A stretch of 43,900 nt of DNA from Streptomyces graminilatus (lineage in GTDB: Bacteria; Actinomycetota; Actinomycetes; Streptomycetales; Streptomycetaceae): the NCBI RefSeq assembly GCF_001418565.1, contig NZ_LIQQ01000615.1, forward strand, positions 1-43,900, written 5' to 3'. Shown here piece after piece: positions 1-8,013 of the stretch. A program made the translations under genes and the position numbers. Numbering within the stretch: the stretch's first letter is position 1; the number at the start of each line of letters is the position of its first letter. The notes beneath the pieces were generated by a model. It made no database searches and was not told the DNA's origin. It worked only from the letters and a program-made list of their open reading frames with translations.

Positions 1-304
1 ACACGGCCCGGCTCGCGTACGAAGGGGGGACGGCCGTCGCGCGCGGCCGTCGGCCGACGGGCCCACGCCGCCGAGACGGCCACCCTCGCCCGGTGCCGGG
101 TCAGCTCCAATGCGTCCGCACAGTCGGCCGCGTCGATGCGCTGCGGTAGAGTCCGGAGCGAGCATGTGGCACACCGTGCGGCGTCGGCGCGGTCGAAAGC
201 TCGGCCCGGCGGTCGAGGTGAGGATCGAAATCCCAGAGAACGGCATCCCGGTGCCCGCAACCGAGCGGGGCACCGGCCCCGTATCGATGCGATCAGGAGA
301 TCCC

Positions 305-649
305 GTGACGCTCAACGACAGCCGTAACACCCCCGGATACGTCTGCGGACGCATCATCGCCGCGTACGAACTCATCGCCGCTCAGGTCGGCCAGAACCTG
401 CCCCTGAACGACCTCAACCTGTCGGCCACGCACCCGGTGCACACCATCCCGCGCCTGCGAGCCGGGCAAATCCGCAAGGCACTCGCCCGGACACGCGAGC
501 AGAATCCCGAAGGGGTCGCCCGGGTCGAGGCATATATCGCCGACCTGGTCGCCAGGCTGGATCACTTCCCTCAAAGTCTCGACTCGGAGCAGCGGGCCGA
601 GTACGTCCTTGGAGAAGCGCACCAGAAGGTCGTCGGCCTGCCCTTCTGA
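305..649 (+). CDS. solitary Cas11c-like protein (C-terminal part of Cas8c/Csd1)
   Basis: A 114-residue protein starting at a GTG with AGGAG five bases upstream (295-299). The frame is open further upstream, but only this start has a good ribosome site and the recognisable homology begins here. Residues 3-22 (SRNTPGYVCGRIIAAYE) match the 'npaYllGRLfAvlE' block of type I-C Csd1/Cas8c. Next comes a block like 'SAsatPaavFPrLlrl' (LSATHPVHTIPRLRA), then a last helix like 'FPahLsleeQglFilGYYHQr' (FPQSLDSEQRAEYVLGEAHQ). In type I-C systems this region is also made alone from an internal start as the small subunit Cas11c. Here it is a separate gene with no Cas8c N-terminus and no other cas gene or repeat array in view. 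It could be a domesticated Cascade small subunit or a relic; the intact start and frame favour a working gene. Homology is by eye. Confidence 0.72.
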   Translation: MTLNDSRNTPGYVCGRIIAAYELIAAQVGQNLPLNDLNLSATHPVHTIPRLRAGQIRKALARTREQNPEGVARVEAYIADLVARLDHFPQSLDSEQRAEYVLGEAHQKVVGLPF

Positions 650-924
650 CCCTCCCGGCCCGCAGGGCAGACGGCTTTGTGGGCCCCGAAGCTGGATTCG
701 GCGACGTCGAGATCCACCCCGGCGGCCGGCGGAGGCACGTCCACCTCGGCCAGCAGGTCCTCCGCCGCCGAGCGCACACGCCATGGCACCATCCGCAGGC
801 CGATTGAACCCTCCCCGGTCACGGTCAGCGTGCGGACCGGGGGACGGCGGGCCGTGTCCGCACGGTCCCGCGCGAGCACGGCCTGGAGGGCCTCGGCGGC
901 CGTGTAGGCGCCGATCTCTGCCAT
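571..924 (-). CDS. hypothetical protein
   Basis: A predicted 117-residue protein, 27 bases downstream of the next minus-strand gene, so probably cotranscribed with it. The ATG at 924 follows only a weak GGCGG site; an in-frame TTG at 939 is an alternative. The first ~80 residues have a balanced composition (AEIGAYTAAEALQAVLARDR). The last ~30 are rich in Arg, Ser and Cys and overlap the 3' end of the Cas11c-like gene tail to tail by 79 bp, so the true end could be earlier if there is a frameshift. No family recognised and no membrane segment. Confidence 0.4.
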   Translation of the reverse strand: MAEIGAYTAAEALQAVLARDRADTARRPPVRTLTVTGEGSIGLRMVPWRVRSAAEDLLAEVDVPPPAAGVDLDVAESSFGAHKAVCPAGREGQKGRPTTFWCASPRTYSARCSESRL

Positions 925-951
925 GCCGCCGATACTCAAGGCGGCACGAAC

Positions 952-2145
952 TCAGTCCCCAGGAGTGAGTGCGATGAGGGCGGCGCAGGCTGGGCCCCCG
1001 GCTCTGAGATCGCGCATCAGGGCCCGCTTGGTCCGGTGGGCGGCGATGAACCCGGCGTAGCGTTCGGCGAAGGCGGCCGTGGCGTCATCTCTGTCGGCGA
1101 GGGCGGCAAGATCGCCCAGGAGGCGGACGACCTCCGGGTAGTGGCGGGTGCCGCGCCGTGTGAGGAGTTCTCCCACACGCTGCCAGGCGGCCCCGGGATC
1201 GTGCCGAAGGTCGGCCAGCCGCCGGTTCTGGGCTTCCTGCTGCGCCCTTGCTGCCCGCTCCCGTTCGTCGGCTTCCTGCTGTTCCTCACAGGCGATCCGC
1301 CGTGCCTTCTGGGCGGGGACCGCGGCGCGGAGCTCGGCGACCGTCCGGCGTGCGCAAGCGGGAGCAGCGGGCGTCTGGGTGTCCTGGAAGCGCCGGCGCA
1401 GCTCGTACAGGGGCTGGAGATCGCCGCTGTGCAGGAGCGTGGCCAGGACGGTGTCCTTGTCTCCCGCTTCGAGGGCGGCGATCCAGTCCCGGTGGGCAGC
1501 GAGCGGAGGGCGCGGGGCGGGGCGGGACGAACGCTGGGCCGCCGCTGCGATGAGGTCGTCGTCGATGCGCAGGAACTCGGCCAGGTCTGCCAGCGGCTCG
1601 GGGAGGTCACCCAGTCCCGGTGGGACGGGCGGCTCCAGTTCGTCGTCGTCGAGTTCGCCGCCTTGCGCGCACAGCAGCCACGCGAGATACGGCAGCCGTA
1701 GGTCTCCCTCGGCGACGTGCCGGCGGGCGCGGTTGATGGACGGCAGCCACTGCTCGTCCCGGTCCCCGTCGTCGCCGAAGAGGTCGTTGAAGTCCTCCGG
1801 GTCGTCCTCGTTGTCGGACTCCAGGGCGATCAGGACGTACTCGCCGCTCTCCCAGCTGTCTGCCGAGTCGCCGACGCAATACGTTTCCGCGGTGTCCAGG
1901 GAGAGAGCGGCGGCGGGCCACCGCAGGATAAGCCGCCGGGTGCCCCAGTTCGCGAAGTAGAGATGGGCGTCGTAGTGCGTCTCCACCAGCAGCTGCGCAT
2001 CCCCCTTGAAGTCACCCCAGCCGTAGGTGTTCACGAAGCTGTGCCGGGTCAGGCGTGCCCTGGTCGTCAGCGCCCTGATCTCCGCCAGTTGCCCGTCGGT
2101 CAACGGGGCATCGACTGTGAACTGGTAGTGCTGATGTTCCGACAT
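952..2145 (-). CDS. conserved hypothetical protein, acidic with C-terminal coiled coil
   Basis: A 397-residue protein. The ATG at 2145 is fixed by AGGAGG eight bases upstream; the open frame continues another 96 codons upstream but with non-coding-like composition. The N-terminus has a block I recognise from a widespread family of unknown function: 'YQFTVDAPLTDGQ', 'SFVNTYGWGDFKGD' and 'LYFANWGTRRLILR' (about residues 7-80). An acidic middle follows (SDNEDDPEDFNDLFGDDGD), then 'GELDDDELEPPVPPGLGD'. Residues ~280-330 are an Arg/Glu/Ala/Gln-rich segment likely to be coiled coil. No enzyme motif, signal peptide or membrane helix is visible. It is the first gene of a leftward pair with the small gene at 571-924. 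Function unknown. Confidence 0.8.
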   Translation of the reverse strand: MSEHQHYQFTVDAPLTDGQLAEIRALTTRARLTRHSFVNTYGWGDFKGDAQLLVETHYDAHLYFANWGTRRLILRWPAAALSLDTAETYCVGDSADSWESGEYVLIALESDNEDDPEDFNDLFGDDGDRDEQWLPSINRARRHVAEGDLRLPYLAWLLCAQGGELDDDELEPPVPPGLGDLPEPLADLAEFLRIDDDLIAAAAQRSSRPAPRPPLAAHRDWIAALEAGDKDTVLATLLHSGDLQPLYELRRRFQDTQTPAAPACARRTVAELRAAVPAQKARRIACEEQQEADERERAARAQQEAQNRRLADLRHDPGAAWQRVGELLTRRGTRHYPEVVRLLGDLAALADRDDATAAFAERYAGFIAAHRTKRALMRDLRAGGPACAALIALTPGD

Positions 2146-2581
2146 GGCCTGGTCCTCCTGTTCCCGGACAAAGTCGTAGCAGTTCCGCCGGATCGCTGTG
2201 GCGGGAACGGGCGCTGCCCGCACGGCACTTCGGCGGCTGTGGTCGCGGCGTGGCAGGCGGGTGGCCCAGGGCACGCGGGGCGGGTCCCGGGCAGCCGCCG
2301 CATGTAGGCCGGTAGCGTCCGAACACCGGTCTGTGAAGAACTGGACCATTCGTCGTCGCTGTCCCGGGCGCTCCGCATCGACAGAGAGTGTGGGACACCC
2401 ACTCCATGTGCTCTTGGTTGTCCTCCATGACATGTATCGCGTGGTGACCCAGCTGGCTGGCCGGCGCCGAAGGACTCACTGTGCCCCGCCTCATCAGCTC
2501 TCGGCGCTCGCGGGTCAGCAGCTCGTACGCCAGCCGATCCCGGATCCTGCGGTGTCCTGCGGTGTCCTGCGCCAACAGTGC

Positions 2582-3112
2582 TCAAGGCCTGGCTGGTTCG
2601 GCTGGTTCCTGCCGGAGCAGATCGGGGCGAGCGTCGGCGAGATCGAAGGCCCGCTTCAGACCTTCCACGAGGACGGGCTCGATCCGGTAGGCGCGTATAC
2701 GGTCATCGAGTTCGAGCACGTTGGTCTTGCTGCCCGGGCCGATCCTGCGCCGCACCGCCCGGATGCTCGTGAGTGTCCCGCCGATCCTCCCGCGCGGAAT
2801 CGGCATGTCAGGGTGGTAGGCGAAGTGCTCCTGAACGTCGTCGTAGGAGGCAGTGCCGCCCAGCTCGACGAGGCGGCGCAGCACGGCGCGGGCACCGGGC
2901 ATCACTGCGGCGATCGTCTGGAACAGCAACTGGTCCGTCCAACCCTCCCAGAGATCCTCACCACTCAGGTCCTCTGGACCCGGCCGGGGCTCCAAAGCGG
3001 GAGCCTCTGGCCAACTGCTCGCCACGGCAGCGGGTTTGAATCCGTAGGCGGCCTGCACCGCCGCGATCGCCTGCTCGTAGGTGTCGGTTTCGGTGTCAAT
3101 GATCAGCTGCAC
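2582..3112 (-). CDS. hypothetical protein, possible winged-helix
   Basis: A 176-residue protein with a GTG start at 3112 preceded by AGGGGAG at good spacing. It begins MQLIIDTETDTYEQAIAAVQ. A middle stretch, 'ARAVLRRLVELGGTASYDDVQEHF' in two parts around residues 75-98, followed by 'IPRGRIGGTLTSIRAVRRRIG', has the pattern of a winged-helix DNA-binding fold: helix, short wing, then an Arg-rich recognition-like helix. The C-terminus (VEGLKRAFDLADARPDLLRQ) is helical. The first ~20 residues resemble the start of small actinobacterial element-borne proteins. Function unknown; the DNA-binding idea is inference. Confidence 0.7.
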   Translation of the reverse strand: MQLIIDTETDTYEQAIAAVQAAYGFKPAAVASSWPEAPALEPRPGPEDLSGEDLWEGWTDQLLFQTIAAVMPGARAVLRRLVELGGTASYDDVQEHFAYHPDMPIPRGRIGGTLTSIRAVRRRIGPGSKTNVLELDDRIRAYRIEPVLVEGLKRAFDLADARPDLLRQEPAEPARP

Positions 3113-3483
3113 ATTCTCCCCTGGATCCCCACCTCGGCCCCGCCACTATCTCACCGGGCCGCACCGCAGGACGACACCCGCGTCCCGTGGGCTGGATCGT
3201 CGAGCTGGGCATCCGCGACGGGGCGCCGTGCGACCGCCGAGGGAGCGCGCGGTACTTGCCCGCGTAGTCCGCGCGGTCATACCGCAGTTGGAGAACCGCG
3301 GTCCCACCCGGGGTTGTGAGCAGCACCAGGCCGGGGCACTCTCAGGACAGAAGGGCGCAACACCCGGCAGCTCCGGGCCCGCCCTGAGGGCGAAGCGGAT
3401 CACGCGTCCGCGCGCTGCACGGTGGCTGGTCCACTGGCTGTGGTGCGTTCCGGGAGGCACCGCTTCGGCTACATCGGTGAGCG
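3113..3483. other. gap with a possible decayed coding fragment
   Basis: No convincing gene. The minus strand has a short open stretch at 3096-3326 with a GTG at 3326 (begins LLTTPGGTAVLQLRYDRADY). It reads like real protein for about 30 residues and then becomes Arg/Ser/Pro-rich. There is no ribosome site at that GTG, and the fragment overlaps the start of the 2582-3112 gene. I read it as a possible remnant rather than a gene. Confidence 0.25.
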
Positions 3484-3789
3484 TCAGGCAGGTCGGTCGG
3501 GCAGGGGTATGCGCCCGACGAGTTCGTGCCATCGCTCGATCGGCCACACCAGAATGCTGGCGCGGTCGGAGGACATACGCAGGAGGACCTCCTCGCCGCC
3601 CGGCAGCAGGGCGAATTCGGCGTGATCTTCGCCCCAGGTGCCGACCGGGTAGTACCAGTCGAGCCCATCGTCGTCCTTGACCGTGGCGGCAACACCGACT
3701 TGGACGGCCGCGGCCAGCGCCCGCGCGGCGGCTTTCGGGAACCTGACGATGGCTATCTCCGGTTCGGGTTTGTCCGTCAAATTACCCAT
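3484..3789 (-). CDS. small hypothetical protein
   Basis: A soluble protein of about 101 residues. Two starts compete. The ATG at 3789 lies only one base after GGAAGG, while an in-frame TTG at 3780 lies nine bases after it, so the shorter TTG form (98 residues) may be the real one. The sequence has good coding character: 'EIAIVRFPKAAARALAAAVQ', 'DGLDWYYPVGTWGEDHAEF', 'GGEEVLLRMSSDRASILVW'. It sits 61 bp downstream of the membrane-protein gene on the same strand. No family recognised. Confidence 0.65.
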   Translation of the reverse strand: MGNLTDKPEPEIAIVRFPKAAARALAAAVQVGVAATVKDDDGLDWYYPVGTWGEDHAEFALLPGGEEVLLRMSSDRASILVWPIERWHELVGRIPLPDRPA

Positions 3790-3850
3790 TCCTTCCGTAC
3801 GTCGTTGATGGCGGTCCGGTCCCCTCGGCCCACGCCTGACGGCCGTCTCG

Positions 3851-4438
3851 TCAGGGTCTGGCGGCATGTTCCTGCTGGACCTGATGGGCAAGGTCCAGGA
3901 GGGTGTCGAGCTGTATTTCGATCGTCTGCTGACAGGCGCTCCACTCCCCTGGGGCGAGCTGGGAGGGCGGGGTGCATCCCGTGGCGAGTGAGTGCAGCTC
4001 GGCGTGCAGCCGGACTGCAGCCTCCGTGACGGCTGGGACGTTGATGGCCTGGAGTGCGGGCAGGGCCCGGTCGAGCTGTTCCAGCGCCCTGCTCAGGACC
4101 TTCGGGTCCTCGTGGTGCGGGAGTGTCGATTCCGGCGTGTGCACTTTCCACGCCGTGGTGGCGGCATTTCGGACCGCGAGGGCCGCGGTGGTGAAGTCCA
4201 CGAGCGGCGTACTGCGGGAAGCGGCGGCCCGCAGCCGTCCCTTGCGGGTGAGCGGGTAGGCCAGCTCCAGATCCGCGAGAACCAGCGCGGTGACCCACAG
4301 CGCGGCCGTCAGGCCAAGGCCGCCCCCCGCCGCTGCGGGAATCGCCAAGCCGACGGTCGCCAGAACAACGATCAGCACGGCGGCACACGCCACCATCACA
4401 CCGGCCGACTTGACCAGTTGGCGTCTGTTGCCTCGCAT
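3851..4438 (-). CDS. hypothetical membrane protein
   Basis: A 195-residue protein; the ATG at 4438 follows GGGAAG at short spacing. Residues ~12-33 (SAGVMVACAAVLIVVLATVG) form one membrane helix and ~36-60 (GGGLGLTAALWVTALVLADL) a second, placing the N-terminus in the cytoplasmic membrane. After a basic stretch (LTRKGRLRAAASR), the remaining ~130 residues are a soluble helical domain ending DTLLDLAHQVQQEHAARP. The layout resembles a two-helix anchor with a cytosolic helical tail. No catalytic motif. It probably shares a transcript with 3484-3789. Confidence 0.72.
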   Translation of the reverse strand: MRGNRRQLVKSAGVMVACAAVLIVVLATVGLAIPAAAGGGLGLTAALWVTALVLADLELAYPLTRKGRLRAAASRSTPLVDFTTAALAVRNAATTAWKVHTPESTLPHHEDPKVLSRALEQLDRALPALQAINVPAVTEAAVRLHAELHSLATGCTPPSQLAPGEWSACQQTIEIQLDTLLDLAHQVQQEHAARP

Positions 4439-4678
4439 TGCTTCCCATCTGTCCTGTCCCCGTAGGCCACTTCGAGGAACCTGTTGGCCTGGTGCAGAGC
4501 GGCCCATCGATCTGCACCAGGCGCTTGTGTCCGCGCGGTCTCGATCATCCTGCGAGTGGCGTGCCGACCGCCAGACCCACAGCCATGTGGATTGACCGAG
4601 GACCGCCCGACCTGCTCCGCCAGATGCTCGGGGCGCGGACCGTCGCGGGGTGGACCGGCCGTCTACCGGCGCACGCGG

Positions 4679-4966
4679 TCAGTCCCGGCCCGCGCACCGT
4701 TGTCGGTACTCGCCGAGGTCGATGACCGTGGCATCGAGCAACTGCGGGGTGTGCGGCCCGCCAGCACGGTGGAGGTCGACCGGATGCTGGTCAATGGCAT
4801 GGCGGATCTGGGCGAGGGCCGCTCCGCTGGGATAGAAGGGTTCGATGAGCTGGCCGAGCTGGTCTTCCAACTCCGACAGTATGGCGCGCAGTTCGCGGTC
4901 ATCGGATGTATCGGAAGCGTCCTGCGGGGCGCTGCTGGCGGTGGAGATCAATTTCAGGGTTCTCAC
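4679..4966 (-). CDS. small hypothetical protein
   Basis: A 95-residue protein. I chose the GTG at 4966 because AGAGG lies seven bases upstream; an ATG at 4987 in the same frame lacks such a site. It starts VRTLKLISTASSAPQDAS, followed by an acidic helical part (DDRELRAILSELEDQLGQLI) and 'EPFYPSGAALAQIRHAIDQH'. The charged helical segment could mediate dimerisation. It is not similar to any family I can name. The 190-odd bases downstream of the Nudix gene at 5199 hold no other gene. Confidence 0.6.
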   Translation of the reverse strand: MRTLKLISTASSAPQDASDTSDDRELRAILSELEDQLGQLIEPFYPSGAALAQIRHAIDQHPVDLHRAGGPHTPQLLDATVIDLGEYRQRCAGRD

Positions 4967-5198
4967 GTCGGCACCTCTGTCCTTCATTCCGTGGCTCGGC
5001 TGGCCCCCTGTAGACCTGGTCGGGCGCCGAAACGTCTAGAGCGGCCCAGGAGGTATCGAGGCCGCTCCGATCCACGGACCGGAGGCCGGCCCGGAAGTGG
5101 GGGCCGTTGGTCGGTCCCGGTCTCAGCGAGCGGCCCGATTTCAGGTGCGGTCTCCAACAGCGCTGGGCTGAAGCTGGACCAGGGGTCCAGGCGCGGAC

Positions 5199-5666
5199 TC
5201 AGCGCAGGATGACCGGCTGGTCCGGCATCCCGTGGTCGAGGAAGGTGGTGATCAGGTCGGCGAGACCGATGGGGTAGACCCTCTGGTGCGTGGTCCTCAG
5301 TTCCTTCCGCGTCCACCAACGGTGGGCCCGGATGTTGTCGGTCTGCGTGGCGCTGGCCGGGTTGATGGCGGCGGGCGTGAGGCGGGCGAGGAAGTACTGC
5401 TCGACTTGGCGGACGTCGTGGCCTGCGACGGCATGACTCTGGCTGCGTTCTGCGAGCTGGCCACTCAGTTTGACGTCCTTCTCCGCGATGCCGAGTTCTT
5501 CGTTGAGTTCACGTCGGGCGGCGGAGGCGTGGTCTTCGTCCTCTTCCAGGGAACCGCCGGGGGTGGCCCAGAAGCCACCGTTCTCGGCGTAGTGGAGCAG
5601 TAGTACACGCTGGTCGTCGTCGAGAATGATGACTCGGCCGGCTTCCCGAAGAGGTGCGGTGCTCAT
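5199..5666 (-). CDS. Nudix hydrolase
   Basis: A 155-residue Nudix-family pyrophosphohydrolase, expected to cleave a nucleoside diphosphate linked to another group with Mg2+ or Mn2+. The Nudix box reads GGSLEEDEDHASAARRELNE followed by ELGI (about residues 36-59 of the chosen start), a full match to GX5EX7REUXEEXGU. The usual beta-strand start (AGRVIILDDDQRVLLLHY) precedes it. The ATG at 5666 has GGAGG almost adjacent (one base), so spacing is short, but the family start agrees. Substrate cannot be told. It is monocistronic as far as can be seen and one of four Nudix genes in the window. Confidence 0.9.
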   Translation of the reverse strand: MSTAPLREAGRVIILDDDQRVLLLHYAENGGFWATPGGSLEEDEDHASAARRELNEELGIAEKDVKLSGQLAERSQSHAVAGHDVRQVEQYFLARLTPAAINPASATQTDNIRAHRWWTRKELRTTHQRVYPIGLADLITTFLDHGMPDQPVILR

Positions 5667-5854
5667 GCCTCCAGTGTGCTGATTCAGTCCTGTGTGACGT
5701 GCTGGTCCACGGATTGGCGGTCCCGCCCGTTTGAGATGCCGCTGGAAGCGAGGACCTCGCGGCCGCCGGGTCGGTGCCCGGCAGTCGGCCATCTTCTTGC
5801 AGGTCGTTTCGGTCTCGGCGGAAGCACTGTGGGGCGCTGGGGCTGGCGTTCTCT

Positions 5855-6433
5855 TCAGGCGCGGTCGATCTGGGTGAAGGGGCTGATGGTGCCGTTGGAC
5901 AGGGGATAGGCGAGTCCGTACGCCACTGACAGGCGAGGGCCGGCGCTGCCGTGGTGGTGCGTGATGACGGCGCGGTCGAGGGTGCTGGTGGCGATGAAGA
6001 GTTGCTCGGCTTCCCCGTGGAGGAATGCTGCTGCCCAGGGCGGCAGGCCGATGCTGTCGCGGATGCGAGTGTCGAGTGAGTCGATCGCCTGGTACCAGGT
6101 GTCGAGCATGTCCAGGTGGGCGCGTACGAAGCCGTCGACGGCTGCCGCGGGGTCCAAGCCGTCGGTGCCGGGCTCGGCGAGTGCGAGAAGCGGCCTCTCG
6201 TCCAGTCCGCCGAAGCAGTCGGGGATTCCGGCAATGTCCGTGTAGTAGGTGACGACAAGGGTTCGGTCACCGTGCGGGACCGCGTCGAGCGGCGGCAGGC
6301 TCCAGTCGATCCAGCGTTCGATGTCGGCGGCAGTCGGTGGGCGCAGCTCGGCTTCCATGAACCGCATACTGCCGTGCGCTCGGCCTTCGAAGGCACGCAC
6401 CCTCGCCCGCCACGGTTGCTGAAGCTCACTCAA
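5855..6433 (-). CDS. hypothetical protein
   Basis: A 192-residue protein, soluble and mildly acidic. It contains 'PPTAADIERWIDWSLPPLD', 'GDRTLVVTYYTDIAGIPDCF', 'DMLDTWYQAIDSLDTRIRDS' and 'TSTLDRAVITHHHGSAGPRL'. Start codon at 6433; a later ATG around 6361 (MRFMEAELRPP) is a shorter alternative. It reads well as one globular domain, but I do not recognise the family, and no catalytic or binding motif stands out. It lies 188 bp upstream of the Nudix gene on the same strand, so cotranscription is possible but not shown. Confidence 0.65.
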   Translation of the reverse strand: MSELQQPWRARVRAFEGRAHGSMRFMEAELRPPTAADIERWIDWSLPPLDAVPHGDRTLVVTYYTDIAGIPDCFGGLDERPLLALAEPGTDGLDPAAAVDGFVRAHLDMLDTWYQAIDSLDTRIRDSIGLPPWAAAFLHGEAEQLFIATSTLDRAVITHHHGSAGPRLSVAYGLAYPLSNGTISPFTQIDRA

Positions 6434-6593
6434 TCGCCCGCATGAACGAGGCCCGACATTGCTGGTGACCTGCGCAGCGGCACCTCGTTCGCATTACGGA
6501 AGGCTCGGGGCGCCATGCGCAGGCCGCCAGCCACTCCCTCTTGCACGGTCCGGGGGCAATGCCGGCCCGGCAGCCGGAGCGGTGGACCACATG

Positions 6594-6628
6594 CTGAGGC
6601 CCAGCACACCGTGTGTGCTGGGCCTCAG
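6594..6628. terminator. perfect 16-bp inverted repeat, orphan terminator-like hairpin
   Basis: CTGAGGCCCAGCACAC (6594-6609) and its exact complement (6613-6628) are separated by only three bases (CGT), giving a very stable 16-bp stem. No T-run follows on either strand, as is usual for Streptomyces hairpin terminators. Neither flanking gene ends here: the left one starts leftward at 6433 and the right one starts rightward at 7109. It may be the terminator of a lost gene, an insulator between divergent units, or a protein-binding site. Confidence 0.55.
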
Positions 6629-6904
6629 ACGGGCAGGACGTGCGCCAACACGGCCTCCGGGGTGTCCTGATGCGGCGGAATCGCGACCCGTACAGCTCAG
6701 GAGCGCCGCCGACTGGAGCCGGTCGGCGGATGCCACGCATCATGAACCCGGCCCTCGTCCCGGGGCAAGCAGGTCTGGAACACGGATGACCATCGTCGTG
6801 GCTGACCGTAGCCGAAGTGGGGCCGGGGTTGCTGGTCGTGACGCGGCAGATCCGTATCAGGCCCTCCAGGACCGAAGCCCGGTGTCACTGCGTGATGTCC
6901 GTCG

Positions 6905-6932
6905 TTGGAACGGCCCTGACCAGCCATAGGAC
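6905..6932 (+). promoter_or_regulatory. candidate sigma-70-type promoter
   Basis: TTGGAA (6905-6910) and TAGGAC (6927-6932) with a 16-base spacer resemble a vegetative actinomycete promoter. They lie in a locally AT-richer patch about 180 bases before the Spd-like gene at 7109, which has no closer candidate. Judged by eye only. Confidence 0.3.
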
Positions 6933-7108
6933 ATTTAGGGCAATCAGGGGAGGCGGTGCGGCGCCGCGCCGTGGCATGCTCTGGCGCACCGGCCCCGCGT
7001 ACGGCAGCGCCAACTGCCCGCGGATGCCGGTCCATTGCGACCCGTCCATCTTCGGCGGCCCGCTCCCCGCGTGCGGGCGGGCCTGCCTCATGCCCCAGGA
7101 GCACCCGC

Positions 7109-7399
7109 GTGCCTCATGTCGTTCCCGTTTCGCCTCCCGAACCTGCGCCTGACGGCCGTGTCCGTCCCAGCGCGGCGGCGCAGGTCGCCGGTGTCGTGGC
7201 CTTTCCCGTCATCGGCGGCGTGCTCGCCATGACCGGCATGCCGGTGGGCGACGTCCTCTCCCTTGTGTGCGGCTGCGGCGTGATCGGCGCCGGGTCCGTC
7301 GTCGCGTGCGTCCGCCTCACCGGCTGGCCCGTGGCCGGCCGCCTCGTCGGCGCGCTCGCGGCGGCCGCCGTCCGCGCGGCGCAGGAGTCCCGGACGTGA
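7109..7399 (+). CDS. Spd-like plasmid/ICE spread membrane protein
   Basis: A 96-residue protein. The GTG at 7109 has AGGAG (7097-7101) seven bases upstream. A Pro-rich start (PPEPAPDGRVRPSAAAQ) precedes two membrane helices, VAGVVAFPVIGGVLAMTGM and VLSLVCGCGVIGAGSVVACV, then a short amphipathic tail (AGRLVGALAAAAVRAAQE). Size, two-helix layout and coupling to an HTH gene resemble the SpdB-type proteins of Streptomyces conjugative plasmids and integrative elements, which help plasmid spread between hyphal compartments. The link is by layout and composition, not a signature motif, so the family call is tentative. The stop overlaps the next start (GTGA). Confidence 0.6.
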   Translation: MPHVVPVSPPEPAPDGRVRPSAAAQVAGVVAFPVIGGVLAMTGMPVGDVLSLVCGCGVIGAGSVVACVRLTGWPVAGRLVGALAAAAVRAAQESRT

Positions 7400-8013
7400 G
7401 CGTACGCAGCGGCAAGCCGCCCGCCCGGGAACGGACAGCCCTCGGCATCTACCTCAACTCACTGCACTGGATATACGGCCCGAGCTGGACCGAACTCTCC
7501 CGCCGCACGGGCCTGTCGGTGTCCACCCTGCAGCGCACCGCCCGCAAATCCGGCCCGGTGTCACGCGAGGAGAACGTGATCGCCTACGTCGAAGGGATCA
7601 CCGACGACCCCCGGTCCGTCGCCGACGCGATGCGGCTGTGGCGCCGGGCGCGGATCGAGGAACGCAGCCGGCTACACAGCCTCAACGCACCCGCGCCCGC
7701 GTACGTACGCAACGAGGCCGACCTCCTGGCCGCGCTCGCCGCCGCCTACGAGAAGGACGGCGCCCCGCCCCTGCGGACCCTCCAACGCCGTGCCGGAAAC
7801 GCCGGCAACGAGGTACTCGTCCTTCCGCTCGCCAACGCCTCCCGCATCGTCAACCGCGTACGCCTGCCCACCGACCAGCGCCAGTACGAGGCCTTCCTCA
7901 CCGGCTGCGGCATTCCCGACCACGCCCTCGGCCCCTGGCTCGAGGCATGGCACCGCGCCCGGAGCGCACAGCCCGCCACCACCCGGCCCGCTCCGCAGCA
8001 CCACGGGACCTGA
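7396..8013 (+). CDS. helix-turn-helix protein of plasmid/ICE type
   Basis: A 205-residue protein. The GTG at 7396 overlaps the preceding stop, so the two genes are probably translationally coupled. Residues ~25-55 (GPSWTELSRRTGLSVSTLQR) form a helix-turn-helix. Then 'ENVIAYVEGITDDPRSVADA' and a helical middle follow, with 'PLRTLQRRAGNAGNEVLVLP' later. The end is Pro/Thr/Ala-rich and probably disordered. In Streptomyces elements, HTH genes of this sort next to spd genes act in replication or transfer control; which one this is cannot be seen. No integrase or att site is nearby, so the element is incomplete in this window. Confidence 0.7.
   Translation: MSVRSGKPPARERTALGIYLNSLHWIYGPSWTELSRRTGLSVSTLQRTARKSGPVSREENVIAYVEGITDDPRSVADAMRLWRRARIEERSRLHSLNAPAPAYVRNEADLLAALAAAYEKDGAPPLRTLQRRAGNAGNEVLVLPLANASRIVNRVRLPTDQRQYEAFLTGCGIPDHALGPWLEAWHRARSAQPATTRPAPQHHGT

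Larger units (their letters stand above)
6434..7108. other. gene-free stretch with hairpin and promoter-like signals
   Basis: About 675 bases between two divergently placed genes. Open frames here have shadow-like composition. A Cys-rich frame at 6976-7152 on the plus strand (MLWRTGPAYGSANCPRMP) has no ribosome site and overlaps the Spd-like gene; I do not count it as a gene. The stretch does hold a perfect hairpin (6594-6628) and a promoter-like pair of hexamers (6905-6932), listed separately. Confidence 0.5.

Noticed and set aside
3028..3042. GGTTTGAATCC, resembling a tRNA T-loop
   Set aside because: No acceptor, D or anticodon arms fit around it, and it lies inside the 2582-3112 gene on the other strand.
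6976..7152. Short Cys-rich frame before the Spd-like gene
   Set aside because: No ribosome site, overlaps the better-supported gene, and resembles no known element protein.
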